A DNA stretch of 64,000 nt from Streptomyces fulvorobeus. GTDB lineage: Bacteria > Actinomycetota > Actinomycetes > Streptomycetales > Streptomycetaceae. The notes under the pieces were generated by a model. That model was not told the origin of the DNA. It did not search any database and saw only the letters and a list, made by a program, of their open reading frames with translations. Shown one piece after another: positions 1-8,189 of this stretch (positions are counted from its first letter, which is position 1; every line of letters begins with the position of its first letter). The stretch spans positions 5,952,001-6,016,000 of the forward strand of contig NZ_BLWC01000001.1 of assembly GCF_013167895.1 (NCBI RefSeq), given 5' to 3'. A program made the position numbers and the translations under genes.

Positions 1-295
1 TGCAGGCGAGGCTGGCGTCCTTGAGCGTGAGTGCGGCGGTGAGCCCGGCTATGCCGGCTCCCACCACGGCGATCACCGGTGCCTGGCCGCCCGTCACCAC
101 CGGGGTGACGGCGGCGGCGGGCCGGGCGGCGAGCCCGGTGCCCAGCGCCGTGCCGAGGCCGAGTGCCGCGGCCCGGCCGAGCAGTTGACGGCGGGTGGAG
201 CCGCGGACGTCGGCGGCGGGCATGCGCAGCCTGCGGGCGGCGGCGTGCTCGGCGGCGAGTCGGCGTAGTGCGTGCATCATGTGTGTACGGGACAC
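1..295 (-). CDS. Flavin monoamine oxidase (N-terminal part, cut by window edge)
   Basis: Only the first ~98 residues lie in the window. The GTG at 295 follows a GGAG 8 bases upstream. Residues 35-40 read TRRQLL, a twin-arginine motif followed by a hydrophobic Ala/Leu segment, so export by Tat is likely. Around residue 76 the dinucleotide-binding motif VVGAGIAG appears, the FAD-binding fold that opens amine oxidases. The gene starts 9 bases after the stop of an APC permease and is surely co-transcribed with it, which suggests uptake and oxidation of an amine or amino acid. The substrate cannot be told from this fragment; other FAD oxidoreductases of the same fold are possible. Confidence 0.75.
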   Translation of the reverse strand, partial: MSRTHMMHALRRLAAEHAAARRLRMPAADVRGSTRRQLLGRAAALGLGTALGTGLAARPAAAVTPVVTGGQAPVIAVVGAGIAGLTAALTLKDASLAC

Positions 296-304
296 GGGAG
301 CTCC

Positions 305-1813
305 TCAGACGGTCGCGGTGGCCTGTTCGGGTCGGGCGTCTGTGCGCTCGGTCGCGTCGTCGAGGACGATGCGGCCGATGATCTCGTAACGTTCCGGCTG
401 TCTGGCCTTGAGGTAGGAGCCGAGCCCGAGTCCGCCGGCGAAGACCGCGCCGACGATCCACGGGATCAGCTCGAAGAAGAAGGAGTCGGCGGCGAGCCCG
501 GCCGCTGTCCTCATGTTGAGGACGAGCAGGACGACGACGGCGATCATGCCGATGCCGCCGAGCAGGGGTGCGGTGAAGGTCCGGAACCAGTGGCGGTCCT
601 CCGGGTGGTTCTTGCGGAAGTAACCGATCACCGCGAAGGAGCAGAGGGTCTGCACGATGAGGATCGCCATCGTGCCGAGGATCGCGAGCAGTGTGTACAG
701 GTGGATGTACGGGTCCTCGCCCGCCAGCCAGAAGGCGCAGACGAGCAGCGTCGCGATGCCGGTCTGGACGTACGAGGCGATGTAGGGGGAGCCGTGGGAG
801 CGGTGGGTCCGGCCGAGCGCGGGGTGCAGGAAGCCCTCACGTCCGATGGCGTAGAGGTAGCGCGACGCGCACTGGTGGAAGGCCATCCCGCAGGCGAACG
901 AACCGGTCAGCAGCAGCCACTGGAAGGCGTCGACGGCCCAGGGCCCGATGAACGACTCCGTGGGGTTGAAGAACAGGTCGAGTGGTGCGGCGGACGAGGA
1001 CACCGCGACGGACTCCTCCAGCCCGTTGCCCGCGATCGTCATCCAGGAGACGTATATGTAGAAGAGCCCGACGCCGATGACGGAGATGAGGGTCGCCCGG
1101 GGGATGACGCGCTTGGGGTCGCGGGACTCCTCGCCGTACATCGCGGTCGACTCGAAGCCCACCCAGGACCAGAAGGCGAAGAAGAGGCCGAGACCGGCGG
1201 AGGTGCCGGTGAAGGCGTTGACCGGGTTCAGCGGCTCGGCCGGGATGCCGTCGGGGCCGCCGCCCGCCAGCAGGACGGCCGTGGCGACGGCGAAGAGCAC
1301 CGCGATCTCGCCCACGAGCATGACCCCGAGCGCCTTGGCGGTGATGTTGATGTCGAAGTACGACAGCACGCCGGTCACGGCGAGCATGCCGACGGCGTAG
1401 ACGATCCAGGGGATGTCGACTCCGAGCTGGTCGGCGACGGTCGTCTGGCCGAAGTACGCGAAGATCCCGACGATCGACGCCTCGAACACGATGTACGCGA
1501 GGACCGCCAGCATGCCGGACGCCAGCCCCGCTGTACGGCCGAGGCCGTGCGAGATGTATCCGTAGAAGGCACCGGCCGCCGTGATGCGCTTCGCCATGGC
1601 GACGTAACCGACCGAGAAGACCGTCAGCACCACGGTCGCGAAGAGGTATCCGGCCGGGGCGCCCGTGCCGTTGCCGAACCCCACGGCGATCGGCAGGTTT
1701 CCGGTCATCGCCGTGATCGGGGCGGCGGTGGCCACCGCCATGAACACCACGCCGACCAGACCGACCGAGTTCGCCTTGAGCCGCTGGACCTCACGTGTGG
1801 GTTTGTCCGCCAT
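305..1813 (-). CDS. APC family amino acid/amine permease
   Basis: A 502-residue polytopic protein with about twelve hydrophobic segments. It opens with a short charged N-terminus and then the family-typical glycine-rich first helix (VGVVFMAVATAAPITAMTGN). I chose the ATG at 1813 (MADKPT) because an AGAGGG sits 7 bases before it; a GTG at 1837 is in frame but would swallow that site. APC permeases import amino acids or amines across the membrane by proton symport or exchange. The gene immediately precedes an amine oxidase, so the pair probably forms a catabolic unit for a polyamine or aromatic amine; the precise substrate is inference. Confidence 0.85.
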   Translation of the reverse strand: MADKPTREVQRLKANSVGLVGVVFMAVATAAPITAMTGNLPIAVGFGNGTGAPAGYLFATVVLTVFSVGYVAMAKRITAAGAFYGYISHGLGRTAGLASGMLAVLAYIVFEASIVGIFAYFGQTTVADQLGVDIPWIVYAVGMLAVTGVLSYFDINITAKALGVMLVGEIAVLFAVATAVLLAGGGPDGIPAEPLNPVNAFTGTSAGLGLFFAFWSWVGFESTAMYGEESRDPKRVIPRATLISVIGVGLFYIYVSWMTIAGNGLEESVAVSSSAAPLDLFFNPTESFIGPWAVDAFQWLLLTGSFACGMAFHQCASRYLYAIGREGFLHPALGRTHRSHGSPYIASYVQTGIATLLVCAFWLAGEDPYIHLYTLLAILGTMAILIVQTLCSFAVIGYFRKNHPEDRHWFRTFTAPLLGGIGMIAVVVLLVLNMRTAAGLAADSFFFELIPWIVGAVFAGGLGLGSYLKARQPERYEIIGRIVLDDATERTDARPEQATATV

Positions 1814-1956
1814 GGTGCGCCCTCTCTCGTCCTGCACGGTCCCGTTGGTCCGGGGGCGACAGTCTCGGGCGGGGTGACCTGCGCCACAACAGACACGCGG
1901 TCACTCAAACGCGCCGTAGAAGCGACGAGTTGTCGGGGCGGACGGCCCACCGATGT

Positions 1957-2008
1957 GGTCTGTGACCGCAGGGTGATGTCCAGGAGACATGCGGATGTGC
2001 CACAGACC
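1957..2008. promoter_or_regulatory. Nested inverted repeats between divergent genes
   Basis: GGTCTGTG at 1957-1964 is matched by CACAGACC at 2001-2008, and between them ATGTC (1976-1980) is matched by GACAT (1986-1990) across five bases. The site lies between the start of the permease gene (minus) and the start of the DHFR-like gene (plus), where an operator would be expected. It could equally be an RNA hairpin in the leader of the plus-strand gene. The binding protein is unknown. Confidence 0.3.
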
Positions 2009-2100
2009 GGCGTGGCGCACCCGGCGTGGTGCGATACCTGGCCACCATGGCGCTCACGCGTCGAAGGAGACGGCATCACGGGCACGGAGGAGAGAACCGC

Positions 2101-2717
2101 GTGAGGAAGATCGTTCTGGCGATGTCGGTGTCCGTCGACGGCTTCTTCGAGGGCCCCGGCCGCGAGCTCGACTGGCACCTGGTCGACGACGAACTGCACC
2201 AGCACTTCAACGACGAGCTCAGGTCCATGAGCGCGTTCCTCGACGGACGGGTCAGCTACGAGCTCATGGCCGGCTACTGGCCGACCGCCGACGCCGCCCC
2301 CGGGGCGTCCGGACCGATGGCGGAGTTCGCCGGGATCTGGCGCGAGATGCCGAAGCTCGTCTTCTCCCGGACGTTGGAGCGCGCGGAGTGGAACACCACC
2401 ATCAGGCGGGAGGTCGTGCCCGAGGAGATCGAGGCGCTCAAGCGGCAACCGGGCGGGGACATGTCACTCGGCGGAGCGGACCTCGCCGCGACCTTCATGC
2501 GCCACGACCTGATCGACGCGTACCACCTGTACGTGCACCCCGTCCTCCTCGGCCGCGGCAGACCCCTGTTCCCCGACTCCGCGAGCAGGACCGCGCTCGT
2601 CCCCGCGGGGAGCCGCACCTTCGGCAACGGGGTGGTCCTCCTGCGCTACACGAGAAGGCCCCCGCGGACGTCGTGCGGAACTCTCCCGCGTCCGGAGAGC
2701 TCATCGCGCGCGACTGA
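2101..2717 (+). CDS. Dihydrofolate reductase family protein (RibD C-terminal domain), probable frameshift near the end
   Basis: Start GTG at 2101 follows a GGAGGAGAG. The protein begins RKIVLAMSVSVDGF, the hallmark of RibD-C/DHFR-like reductases, and keeps the D-G-R-x-S-Y-E-L and LGGADLA segments. Such proteins bind NADPH; substrates are usually unknown. As sequenced the frame runs on to 2862, giving about 65 low-complexity residues with poor codon bias that overlap the convergent esterase. Deleting one AC of the repeated AC at 2648-2651 restores a frame reading RYEKAP and ending at 2717 with strong G/C third positions and about 204 residues, the family's usual size. I therefore give 2717 as the likely true end. 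Confidence 0.72.
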
Positions 2718-2785
2718 TACGGATCGACTGCGAGCGCGCGACGGTCGGCAACGCCGGGTCGACGGAAGGGGCCGCGGTCCCGGGG

Positions 2786-3760
2786 TCAGGCCAGCAGCTT
2801 GCCCGGCAGCCAGCCGAGCTGCGCGGCCTGCTGGAACGGGCCGCCGCCCTCGTGGTCGTTGAAGTGGTACACCTCGATCTCCTTGTCCGCGTGGGCGTAC
2901 GCGTTGAAGGCGGCGAAAACCGTCGACGGCGGGCACGTCCGGTCCTCCAGAGCCACCGAGAACAGGGCCGGAACCCGGCCGCGCGCCGCGAAGTGGACCC
3001 CGTCGAAGTAGGACAGGGTCGCCCGCACCTGCTCGGTCCTGCCCCGGTGGGTCTTGAGGTAGTTGCCGATCTCCCGGTACGGCGACCGGTCGGTGACGGT
3101 CAGGGCCCGCGGGTAGTCGCACAGGAACGGCACATCCGGCGCGATGGCCACCAGGTCCGGAACCAGCCCGCCGACCGCCAGCGTGGTCCCGCCGCCCTGG
3201 CTCTCACCGATGACCGCGGTGCGCCTGGCGTCGGTCAGAGGATGTGAACGGGCCGCCTCCACCGCCCGTACGGCATCGGTGAACACCCGCCGGTAGTAGT
3301 ACGTCTCCGGGTCCTCGATGCCACGCGTCATGTAACCGGGGAAGGAGGGGGCGCTGCCCACCGGATCGGCGGTCTCACCCGGCGCCCAGGTGCTGCCCTG
3401 CCCGCGGGTGTCCATCACGAAGTGGGCGAAGCCGGCCGACGCCCACAGCAGATGCGAGTGCGGCAGCCCGCGCCCGCCACCGTAGCCGAGGAACTCCACG
3501 ATGACGGGCAGCGGACGCGTGGTGCCCGCGGGCAGCACCAGCCAGCCCTTGACCGGGTGCCCGCCGAAGCCCGCGAACGTCACGTCGTACACATCGACCG
3601 TGCTCAGCCCGGTGTCCGTACGCGGCTCGAACCGGGCGTCCAGGTCATGGGAGCGGGACTCGTCGAGCGTCTTCGACCAGAACGCGTCGAAGTCCTCCGG
3701 CTCATCCGACGCGCTGCGGTAGGTGCGCAGTTCGTCGAGGGGCAGATCGAACAGGGACAT
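2786..3760 (-). CDS. Acetylxylan esterase (CE7, AXE1 family)
   Basis: This 324-residue alpha/beta hydrolase has the CE7 signature set: the nucleophile in IGESQGGG, the acid residue in LEDRTCPPST, and the histidine in NDHEGGG near the C-terminus. CE7 enzymes remove acetyl groups from xylo-oligosaccharides and also from cephalosporin C. No signal peptide is visible, so it acts in the cytoplasm. ATG 3760 has an AAGGTGG upstream. It converges on the DHFR-like gene and stands alone. Confidence 0.9.
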   Translation of the reverse strand: MSLFDLPLDELRTYRSASDEPEDFDAFWSKTLDESRSHDLDARFEPRTDTGLSTVDVYDVTFAGFGGHPVKGWLVLPAGTTRPLPVIVEFLGYGGGRGLPHSHLLWASAGFAHFVMDTRGQGSTWAPGETADPVGSAPSFPGYMTRGIEDPETYYYRRVFTDAVRAVEAARSHPLTDARRTAVIGESQGGGTTLAVGGLVPDLVAIAPDVPFLCDYPRALTVTDRSPYREIGNYLKTHRGRTEQVRATLSYFDGVHFAARGRVPALFSVALEDRTCPPSTVFAAFNAYAHADKEIEVYHFNDHEGGGPFQQAAQLGWLPGKLLA

Positions 3761-4027
3761 GGGAAACCACCTTGGTCGCGGGGCTGGGTGATCACACCCT
3801 ACGGTCAGGGGTTCCCGTCCGGCCCTGGCGTCCGGCGCCTTGGCCGGAGCCAGGGCCCATGGCCGGAACCGATGGCAACTGCGCCTGCCCGTAGGCGAAA
3901 TGAGCGGTCAGCGCCCTTGACACGCGAGAGAGACACGAGGGCGGGGAGCCCGTGCTCCTCTCCGGCGAGACGGGCCACCCCTGGCGCTATGCCTGACCGG
4001 CCCATGGGCGCGGCCGGAGCGCGCGGG

Positions 4028-4600
4028 TCACTTCTGCAGGGCGTCCAGCGTGGCACCGAGGTCCCTGGCACCGTGCGGCGCGCGGTTGTACGGGAGCCGG
4101 GACAGGGCGGCGGCCATCCCGCAGGTGTCGGTCACCGCGGAGAACACCAGCCCGCAACCGATACCGGCGGAGAGCCAGCGGGCCGCCGGGTACCGCGCCC
4201 CGGCCAGCAGCCCGGCCACTACCAGCGAACCTGCGGCCAGCCGCACCTGGCGTTCCATCGGCCAGACGGCGCGGGCGCCATCGGGCCGGTCGAGGCCGAG
4301 CCCGTCGCCCTCCCAGGCGGAGGTGCCGCCGGTCAGGGAGGCGGCGTCGATGTCAGCGCCCGAAAGGATCTCGCAGGCCCGGGTGGAACGGACGCCGGAG
4401 GCGCACACCACGAGCAGCGAGCCCCGCGCGGAGGCGGCCTTGAGAGCGGGCACGGCCTCCTGGAGGCGGTCGAGCGGGATGTTCAGCGCTCCGGGCACAT
4501 GGCCGGCGGCGTACTCGCCGGGAGCCCGGACGTCGATGACGGTGAACTCGTCCAGGCGGGCCGCGGCCTGTGCGGGGGAGAGGAAAGCGGGGCTGGTCAC
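4028..4600 (-). CDS. Rhodanese domain protein with C-terminal membrane (DUF2892-like) part
   Basis: Residues 1-105 form a rhodanese domain with VIDVRAPGEYAAGHVPGA and the active-site loop VVCASGVRS holding the persulfide-carrying cysteine. A C-terminal part of about 85 residues has two hydrophobic stretches separated by a short loop, like the membrane rhodanese YgaP. The protein would transfer sulfane sulfur at the membrane. It is divergent from the CstR-like regulator, and the operator at 4669-4684 lies about 70 bases upstream of its start, so it is probably derepressed by persulfide or polysulfide. Confidence 0.85.
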   Translation of the reverse strand: MTSPAFLSPAQAAARLDEFTVIDVRAPGEYAAGHVPGALNIPLDRLQEAVPALKAASARGSLLVVCASGVRSTRACEILSGADIDAASLTGGTSAWEGDGLGLDRPDGARAVWPMERQVRLAAGSLVVAGLLAGARYPAARWLSAGIGCGLVFSAVTDTCGMAAALSRLPYNRAPHGARDLGATLDALQK

Positions 4601-4668
4601 GATCTGAGGTTCCTTTCGGGGACCGGGCCGGACAGGGGACTCCGTCCCTCCTGCCCCGACGGGCTAGA

Positions 4669-4684
4669 ATACCCCCCTGGGTAT
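4669..4684. promoter_or_regulatory. CstR/CsoR-type operator
   Basis: A perfect inverted repeat, ATACCC and GGGTAT separated by CCCT. It has the A/T-flanked C-tract and G-tract layout of operators bound by CsoR/CstR repressors. It lies in the divergent region just before the ribosome binding site of the regulator gene and upstream of the rhodanese gene, so one tetramer could control both. Confidence 0.8.
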
Positions 4685-4695
4685 GAGGAGGATGC

Positions 4696-4974
4696 GTGGA
4701 ACTCGACATGGCGGCCGATGAGCTGAAAGCGGTCCTCAACCGCCTGCGGCGTGCCCAGGGGCAGCTCAACGCGGTCATCAGGATGATCGAGGAGGGGCGG
4801 GACTGCGAGGACGTCGTCACCCAGATGGCCGCCGTCTCGCGGGCACTCGACCGCGCCGGTTTCGCGATCATCGCAACGGGCCTGCAGAACTGCATGGCCG
4901 AGGGTGCGTCAGATCCCGCCGGCCGCGACCGGATGCGCGCCCGCCTGGAGAAGCTCTTCCTCTCGCTCGCCTGA
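4696..4974 (+). CDS. cstR: CsoR-family repressor, CstR-like (persulfide sensing)
   Basis: A 92-residue all-helical protein of the CsoR/RcnR family (LKAVLNRLRRAQGQLNAVIRMI). Copper-sensing CsoR uses Cys-His-Cys; here Cys37 and Cys66 are kept, 29 residues apart, but the residue four before the second Cys is Gly instead of His. A dithiol without the His is the CstR pattern, in which persulfide links the cysteines and releases DNA. The rhodanese neighbour supports sulfur rather than copper sensing. Start GTG 4696 is preceded closely by GAGGAGG; ATG 4708 is possible but too far from it. Confidence 0.82.
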   Translation: MELDMAADELKAVLNRLRRAQGQLNAVIRMIEEGRDCEDVVTQMAAVSRALDRAGFAIIATGLQNCMAEGASDPAGRDRMRARLEKLFLSLA

Positions 4975-5288
4975 TCCCCGGCCCTGGCGCGACCTGTCCG
5001 CCCCGATGAGGGGGGAGCCCGCCCCGCGCCGATGACCCGCGCTCGGCCGCGACATCGCCGCGGCCGTCCGCCGCCGCCCCGGGCTGCTCCTCACGCTCGA
5101 CCACCGTGACACCTGGGCCGGCGCCGTCTGGAACACCCCGACCACCGGGCGGTCGGCCGGGCCACTCCGGACGCGGCGGGCAACCGGTGCATCTTCCCGG
5201 AACTTGGCGAGCAGTGCTGCCCGTGGCGTCCGTACTCCGCCCTCCGGAGGCGGCCCGGCCCCGCCCGCCTCCGGACCTGCGTAGCCGA
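4975..5288. other. Stretch without a recognised gene
   Basis: About 310 bases between the CstR-like gene and the XRE regulator. Open frames exist but have arginine/proline-rich shadow composition, and I recognise no domain. The frame of the XRE gene stays open upstream as far as 5106 but lacks coding character there. Confidence 0.5.
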
Positions 5289-5317
5289 TTGACAAATCCC
5301 CTTGCCGATCCTGCAAT
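5289..5317 (+). promoter_or_regulatory. Promoter, probably giving a leaderless mRNA
   Basis: TTGACA at 5289-5294, a 17-base spacer, then TGCAAT at 5312-5317. The predicted transcription start, about seven bases later, falls on or next to the ATG at 5325. No Shine-Dalgarno sequence precedes that ATG, which fits a leaderless transcript, a common arrangement in Streptomyces. The -10 hexamer is imperfect. Confidence 0.5.
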
Positions 5318-5324
5318 GGCCGGT

Positions 5325-5924
5325 ATGAACGAACACCACCGGGACGACCCGGAGATCGACGCCGTCCTCACCGGCGTGGGGCCCCGGCTGCGCCGCCTTC
5401 GCAAGGAGCGCGACGTCACGCTCGCCGCGCTCTCGGCGGCGACCGGCATCTCCGTGTCCACGCTCTCGCGACTGGAGTCCGGCGGCCGGCGCCCCAGCCT
5501 TGAGCTGCTGCTCCCCATCGCGCGCGCCCACGAGGTGCCGCTCGACGACCTCATCGGCGCCCCGCCGGTCGGAGACCCCCGGGTACGGGTCAAGCCGATC
5601 GTCCACGACGGGCGCACCGTACTGCCGCTCACCGCCAGACCGGGCGGGCTCCAGGCGTACAAGGTCGTGCACCGGGCCGGCCGCGCGGAGGTCCCGGAGC
5701 AGCGGACGCACGAGGGGTACGAGTGGCTCTACGTGCTCTCCGGGAAGCTGCGTCTCCTGCTGGCCGAACACGATCTGGTGCTGGACGCGGGCGAGGCGGC
5801 AGAGTTCGACACGCGACTGCCGCACTGGTTCGGGCCGGTGGGGGAGCAACCGGTGGAGTACCTGAGCCTCTTCGGGCCGCAGGGGGAGCGCATGCACGTC
5901 AAGGCCAGACCGAAACGGGCCTGA
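5325..5924 (+). CDS. XRE-family transcriptional regulator with C-terminal cupin domain
   Basis: Residues ~20-75 form a helix-turn-helix (LRRLRKERDVTLAALSAATG, then SVSTLSRLESG). Residues ~115-190 form a small cupin barrel (THEGYEWLYVLSGKLRLLL, then LDAGEAAEFDTRLPHWF), which probably binds a small ligand or metal. Such regulators often control a neighbouring metabolic gene. Start ATG 5325 was chosen because a promoter places the transcript start there; ATG 5316 is in frame. The quinone oxidoreductase/acyl-CoA dehydrogenase genes begin ~100 bases downstream on the same strand and are plausible targets. Confidence 0.85.
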   Translation: MNEHHRDDPEIDAVLTGVGPRLRRLRKERDVTLAALSAATGISVSTLSRLESGGRRPSLELLLPIARAHEVPLDDLIGAPPVGDPRVRVKPIVHDGRTVLPLTARPGGLQAYKVVHRAGRAEVPEQRTHEGYEWLYVLSGKLRLLLAEHDLVLDAGEAAEFDTRLPHWFGPVGEQPVEYLSLFGPQGERMHVKARPKRA

Positions 5925-6028
5925 CGCGCACGGGAGGCCCGAACCGCCGAGGTGTTCCCAGACCGGCAAGCGACCGCTTAGTATGCGCCGGAGCAGTGGT
6001 AATGCCGACAGCGTTGTGGAGGCCCCTC

Positions 6029-6996
6029 ATGCAGGCATGGCGAGTGCACCGGAACGGCGAGCCGAGCGAGGTGATGCAGCTCGAAGAGACGGACCGGCCC
6101 ACCCCCAGGACGGGCAGGTACTGCTCAGGGTGCGTGCGGCCAACATCAACTTCCCCGACGCGCTGCTCTGCCGGGGTCAGTACCAGGTCCGGCCGCCGCT
6201 GCCGTTCACGCCGGGCGTGGAGGTCTGCGGAGAGACGGAGGACGGACGCAGGGTGCTCGCCACCCCCGCCCTTCCCCAGGGCGGCTTCGCCGAGTACGTC
6301 GTCGCGGACGAGGCGGCCCTGCTGCCCGCTCCCAAGGGTTTCGACGACGCGGAAGCGGCCGCGCTGCACATCGGCTACCAGACGGGCTGGTTCGGACTCC
6401 ACCGGCGCGCACACCTCCAGGCGGGCGAGACGCTGCTCGTGCACGCGGCGGCGGGCGGCGTCGGCAGCGCGGCCGTCCAGCTCGGCAAGGCGGCGGGCGC
6501 CACCGTCATCGGCGTCGTCGGGGGCCCGGACAAGGCCCGCGTCGCCCGTGAGCTGGGCTGCGACCTCGTCATCGACCGGCGCGAGGAGGACATCGTCGCG
6601 GCCGTCAAGGAAGCCACCGGCGGACGCGGCGCGGACGTCGTCTACGACCCCGTGGGAGGCGACGCCTACGCCAAGTCCGTGAAGTGCATCGCCTTCGAGG
6701 GCCGCGTCGTCGTCGTGGGCTTCGCCAGCGGCACCGTCCCCGCTCCGGCGCTCAACCACGCCCTCGTCAAGAACTACTCGATCGCCGGACTCCACTGGGG
6801 CCTGTACAACACGAAGGACCCCGCCGCCGTGCGCGCCTGCCACGACGAACTGACCGAGCTTGCCGCGCAGGGCGTCATCAAGCCGCTGATCGGCGAGCGC
6901 GTCCCCATGGCCGACGCGGCGGACGCCGTCCAGCGCGTCGCCGACGGTGTGACCACCGGCCGCAGCGTCGTGCTCCCGTCAGGAGGTGCCCGATGA
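6029..6996 (+). CDS. NADPH:quinone oxidoreductase family protein, frameshifted near the N-terminus
   Basis: A zinc-free medium-chain dehydrogenase (NADPH:quinone reductase type), with AANINFPDALL, the Rossmann motif AAAGGVGSAAVQLGKAAGA, and the C-terminal segment common in acyl-CoA metabolic operons. The true N-terminus, MQAWRVHRNGEPSE, starts at ATG 6029, but that frame is lost at the five-C run 6102-6106. One extra C would give PTPQDGQVLL and a continuous 322-residue protein. Without it the gene is broken, or read only from an unnatural upstream start at 5983. Its stop overlaps the next gene by four bases, so the operon looks intact; the frameshift could be a sequencing error. A TAGTAT -10 element lies at 5979-5984. 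Confidence 0.8.
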
Positions 6997-8189
6997 CCAC
7001 CACCACACCCGTCGACGCGGACGAAGTCCGGCGCCGCACCCATGAGTTGCTGGCGTCCCACCCTCCGGCGACCACGGACCGCACCGACTTCCTGAAGGCC
7101 CGCTTCGACGCGGGTCTCGCCTGGGTGCACTATCCGGCGGGCCTCGGCGGACTCGACGCCCCCCGCGCCCTCCAGCAGGTCGTGGACACCGAGCTCGCCG
7201 AGGCGGGGGCCCCCGACAACGACCCGCGCCGCATCGGCATCGGCCTGGGCATGGCCGCGCCCACGATCCTCGGCTACGGCACCGACGAACAGAAGGAGCG
7301 CTTCCTGCGTCCCCTCTGGGTCGGTGAGGAGGTCTGGTGCCAGCTCTTCAGCGAGCCGGGCGCCGGCTCCGACCTCGCCGCACTGGGCACGCGCGCCGTC
7401 AGGGACGGTGACACCTGGGTGGTGGACGGCCAGAAGGTCTGGACGTCCAGCGCCCATGTGGCCCGGTGGGCGATCCTGATCGCGCGGACCGATCCCGACC
7501 TGCCCAAGCACCGGGGCATCAGCTACTTCATCTGCGACATGACCGACCCGGGCGTCGAGGTGCGCCCGCTGCGGCAGATCACCGGCGAGGCCGAGTTCAA
7601 CGAGGTCTTCCTGACCGGCGTCCGCATCCCCGACAGCAGGCGGCTCGGCCCGGTCGGCGACGGCTGGAGGGTCGCCCAGACCACCCTCATGAACGAGCGC
7701 GTCTCGATCGGCGGAGCCCGTATCCCGCGCGAGGGCGGCATGATCGGCACCGTCGCGCGGACCTGGCGCGAGCGCCCCGAACTGCGCACCCACGACCTCC
7801 ACCAGCGCCTCCTCACCCTCTGGGTCGAGGCCGAGGTCGCCAGGCTCAGCGGCGAACGGCTGCGCCAGCAGCTCGTCGCGGGGCAGCCGGGCCCCGAGGG
7901 GTCGGCCATGAAGCTCGCCTTCGCCCGCCTCAACCAGCAGATCAGCGGGCTGGAAGTCGAACTGCTCGGCGAGGAGGGCCTGTTGTACGGCGACTGGACG
8001 ATGAGCCGTCCGGAGCTGGTCGACTTCACCGGACGCGACGCCGGGTACCGCTACCTGCGCTCCAAGGGCAACTCCATCGAGGGCGGTACCAGCGAGGTAC
8101 TGCTGAACATCGTCGCCGAGCGCGTACTGGGACTGCCCCCGGAGCCGCGCAACGACAAGGACGTCGCCTGGAAGGACCTTTCCCGATGA
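6993..8189 (+). CDS. Acyl-CoA dehydrogenase family protein
   Basis: This 398-residue flavoprotein carries the acyl-CoA dehydrogenase signatures WCQLFSEPGAGSDLA (FAD and substrate loop), VDGQKVWTSSA, and the C-terminal GGTSEVLLNIVAERVLGLP. It oxidises an acyl-CoA with electrons passed to ETF. ATG 6993 overlaps the upstream stop (ATGA) and follows AGGAGG. It forms a pair with the next gene; such pairs in actinobacteria often work as heteromeric dehydrogenases on bulky or sterol-derived acyl-CoAs. The substrate is unknown. Confidence 0.9.
   Translation: MTTTTPVDADEVRRRTHELLASHPPATTDRTDFLKARFDAGLAWVHYPAGLGGLDAPRALQQVVDTELAEAGAPDNDPRRIGIGLGMAAPTILGYGTDEQKERFLRPLWVGEEVWCQLFSEPGAGSDLAALGTRAVRDGDTWVVDGQKVWTSSAHVARWAILIARTDPDLPKHRGISYFICDMTDPGVEVRPLRQITGEAEFNEVFLTGVRIPDSRRLGPVGDGWRVAQTTLMNERVSIGGARIPREGGMIGTVARTWRERPELRTHDLHQRLLTLWVEAEVARLSGERLRQQLVAGQPGPEGSAMKLAFARLNQQISGLEVELLGEEGLLYGDWTMSRPELVDFTGRDAGYRYLRSKGNSIEGGTSEVLLNIVAERVLGLPPEPRNDKDVAWKDLSR

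Noticed and set aside
272..2104. Long open frame opposite the permease gene
   Set aside because: Shadow of a high-GC gene: Arg/Asp/Gly/Val-rich with no domain, while the opposite strand encodes a clear APC permease.
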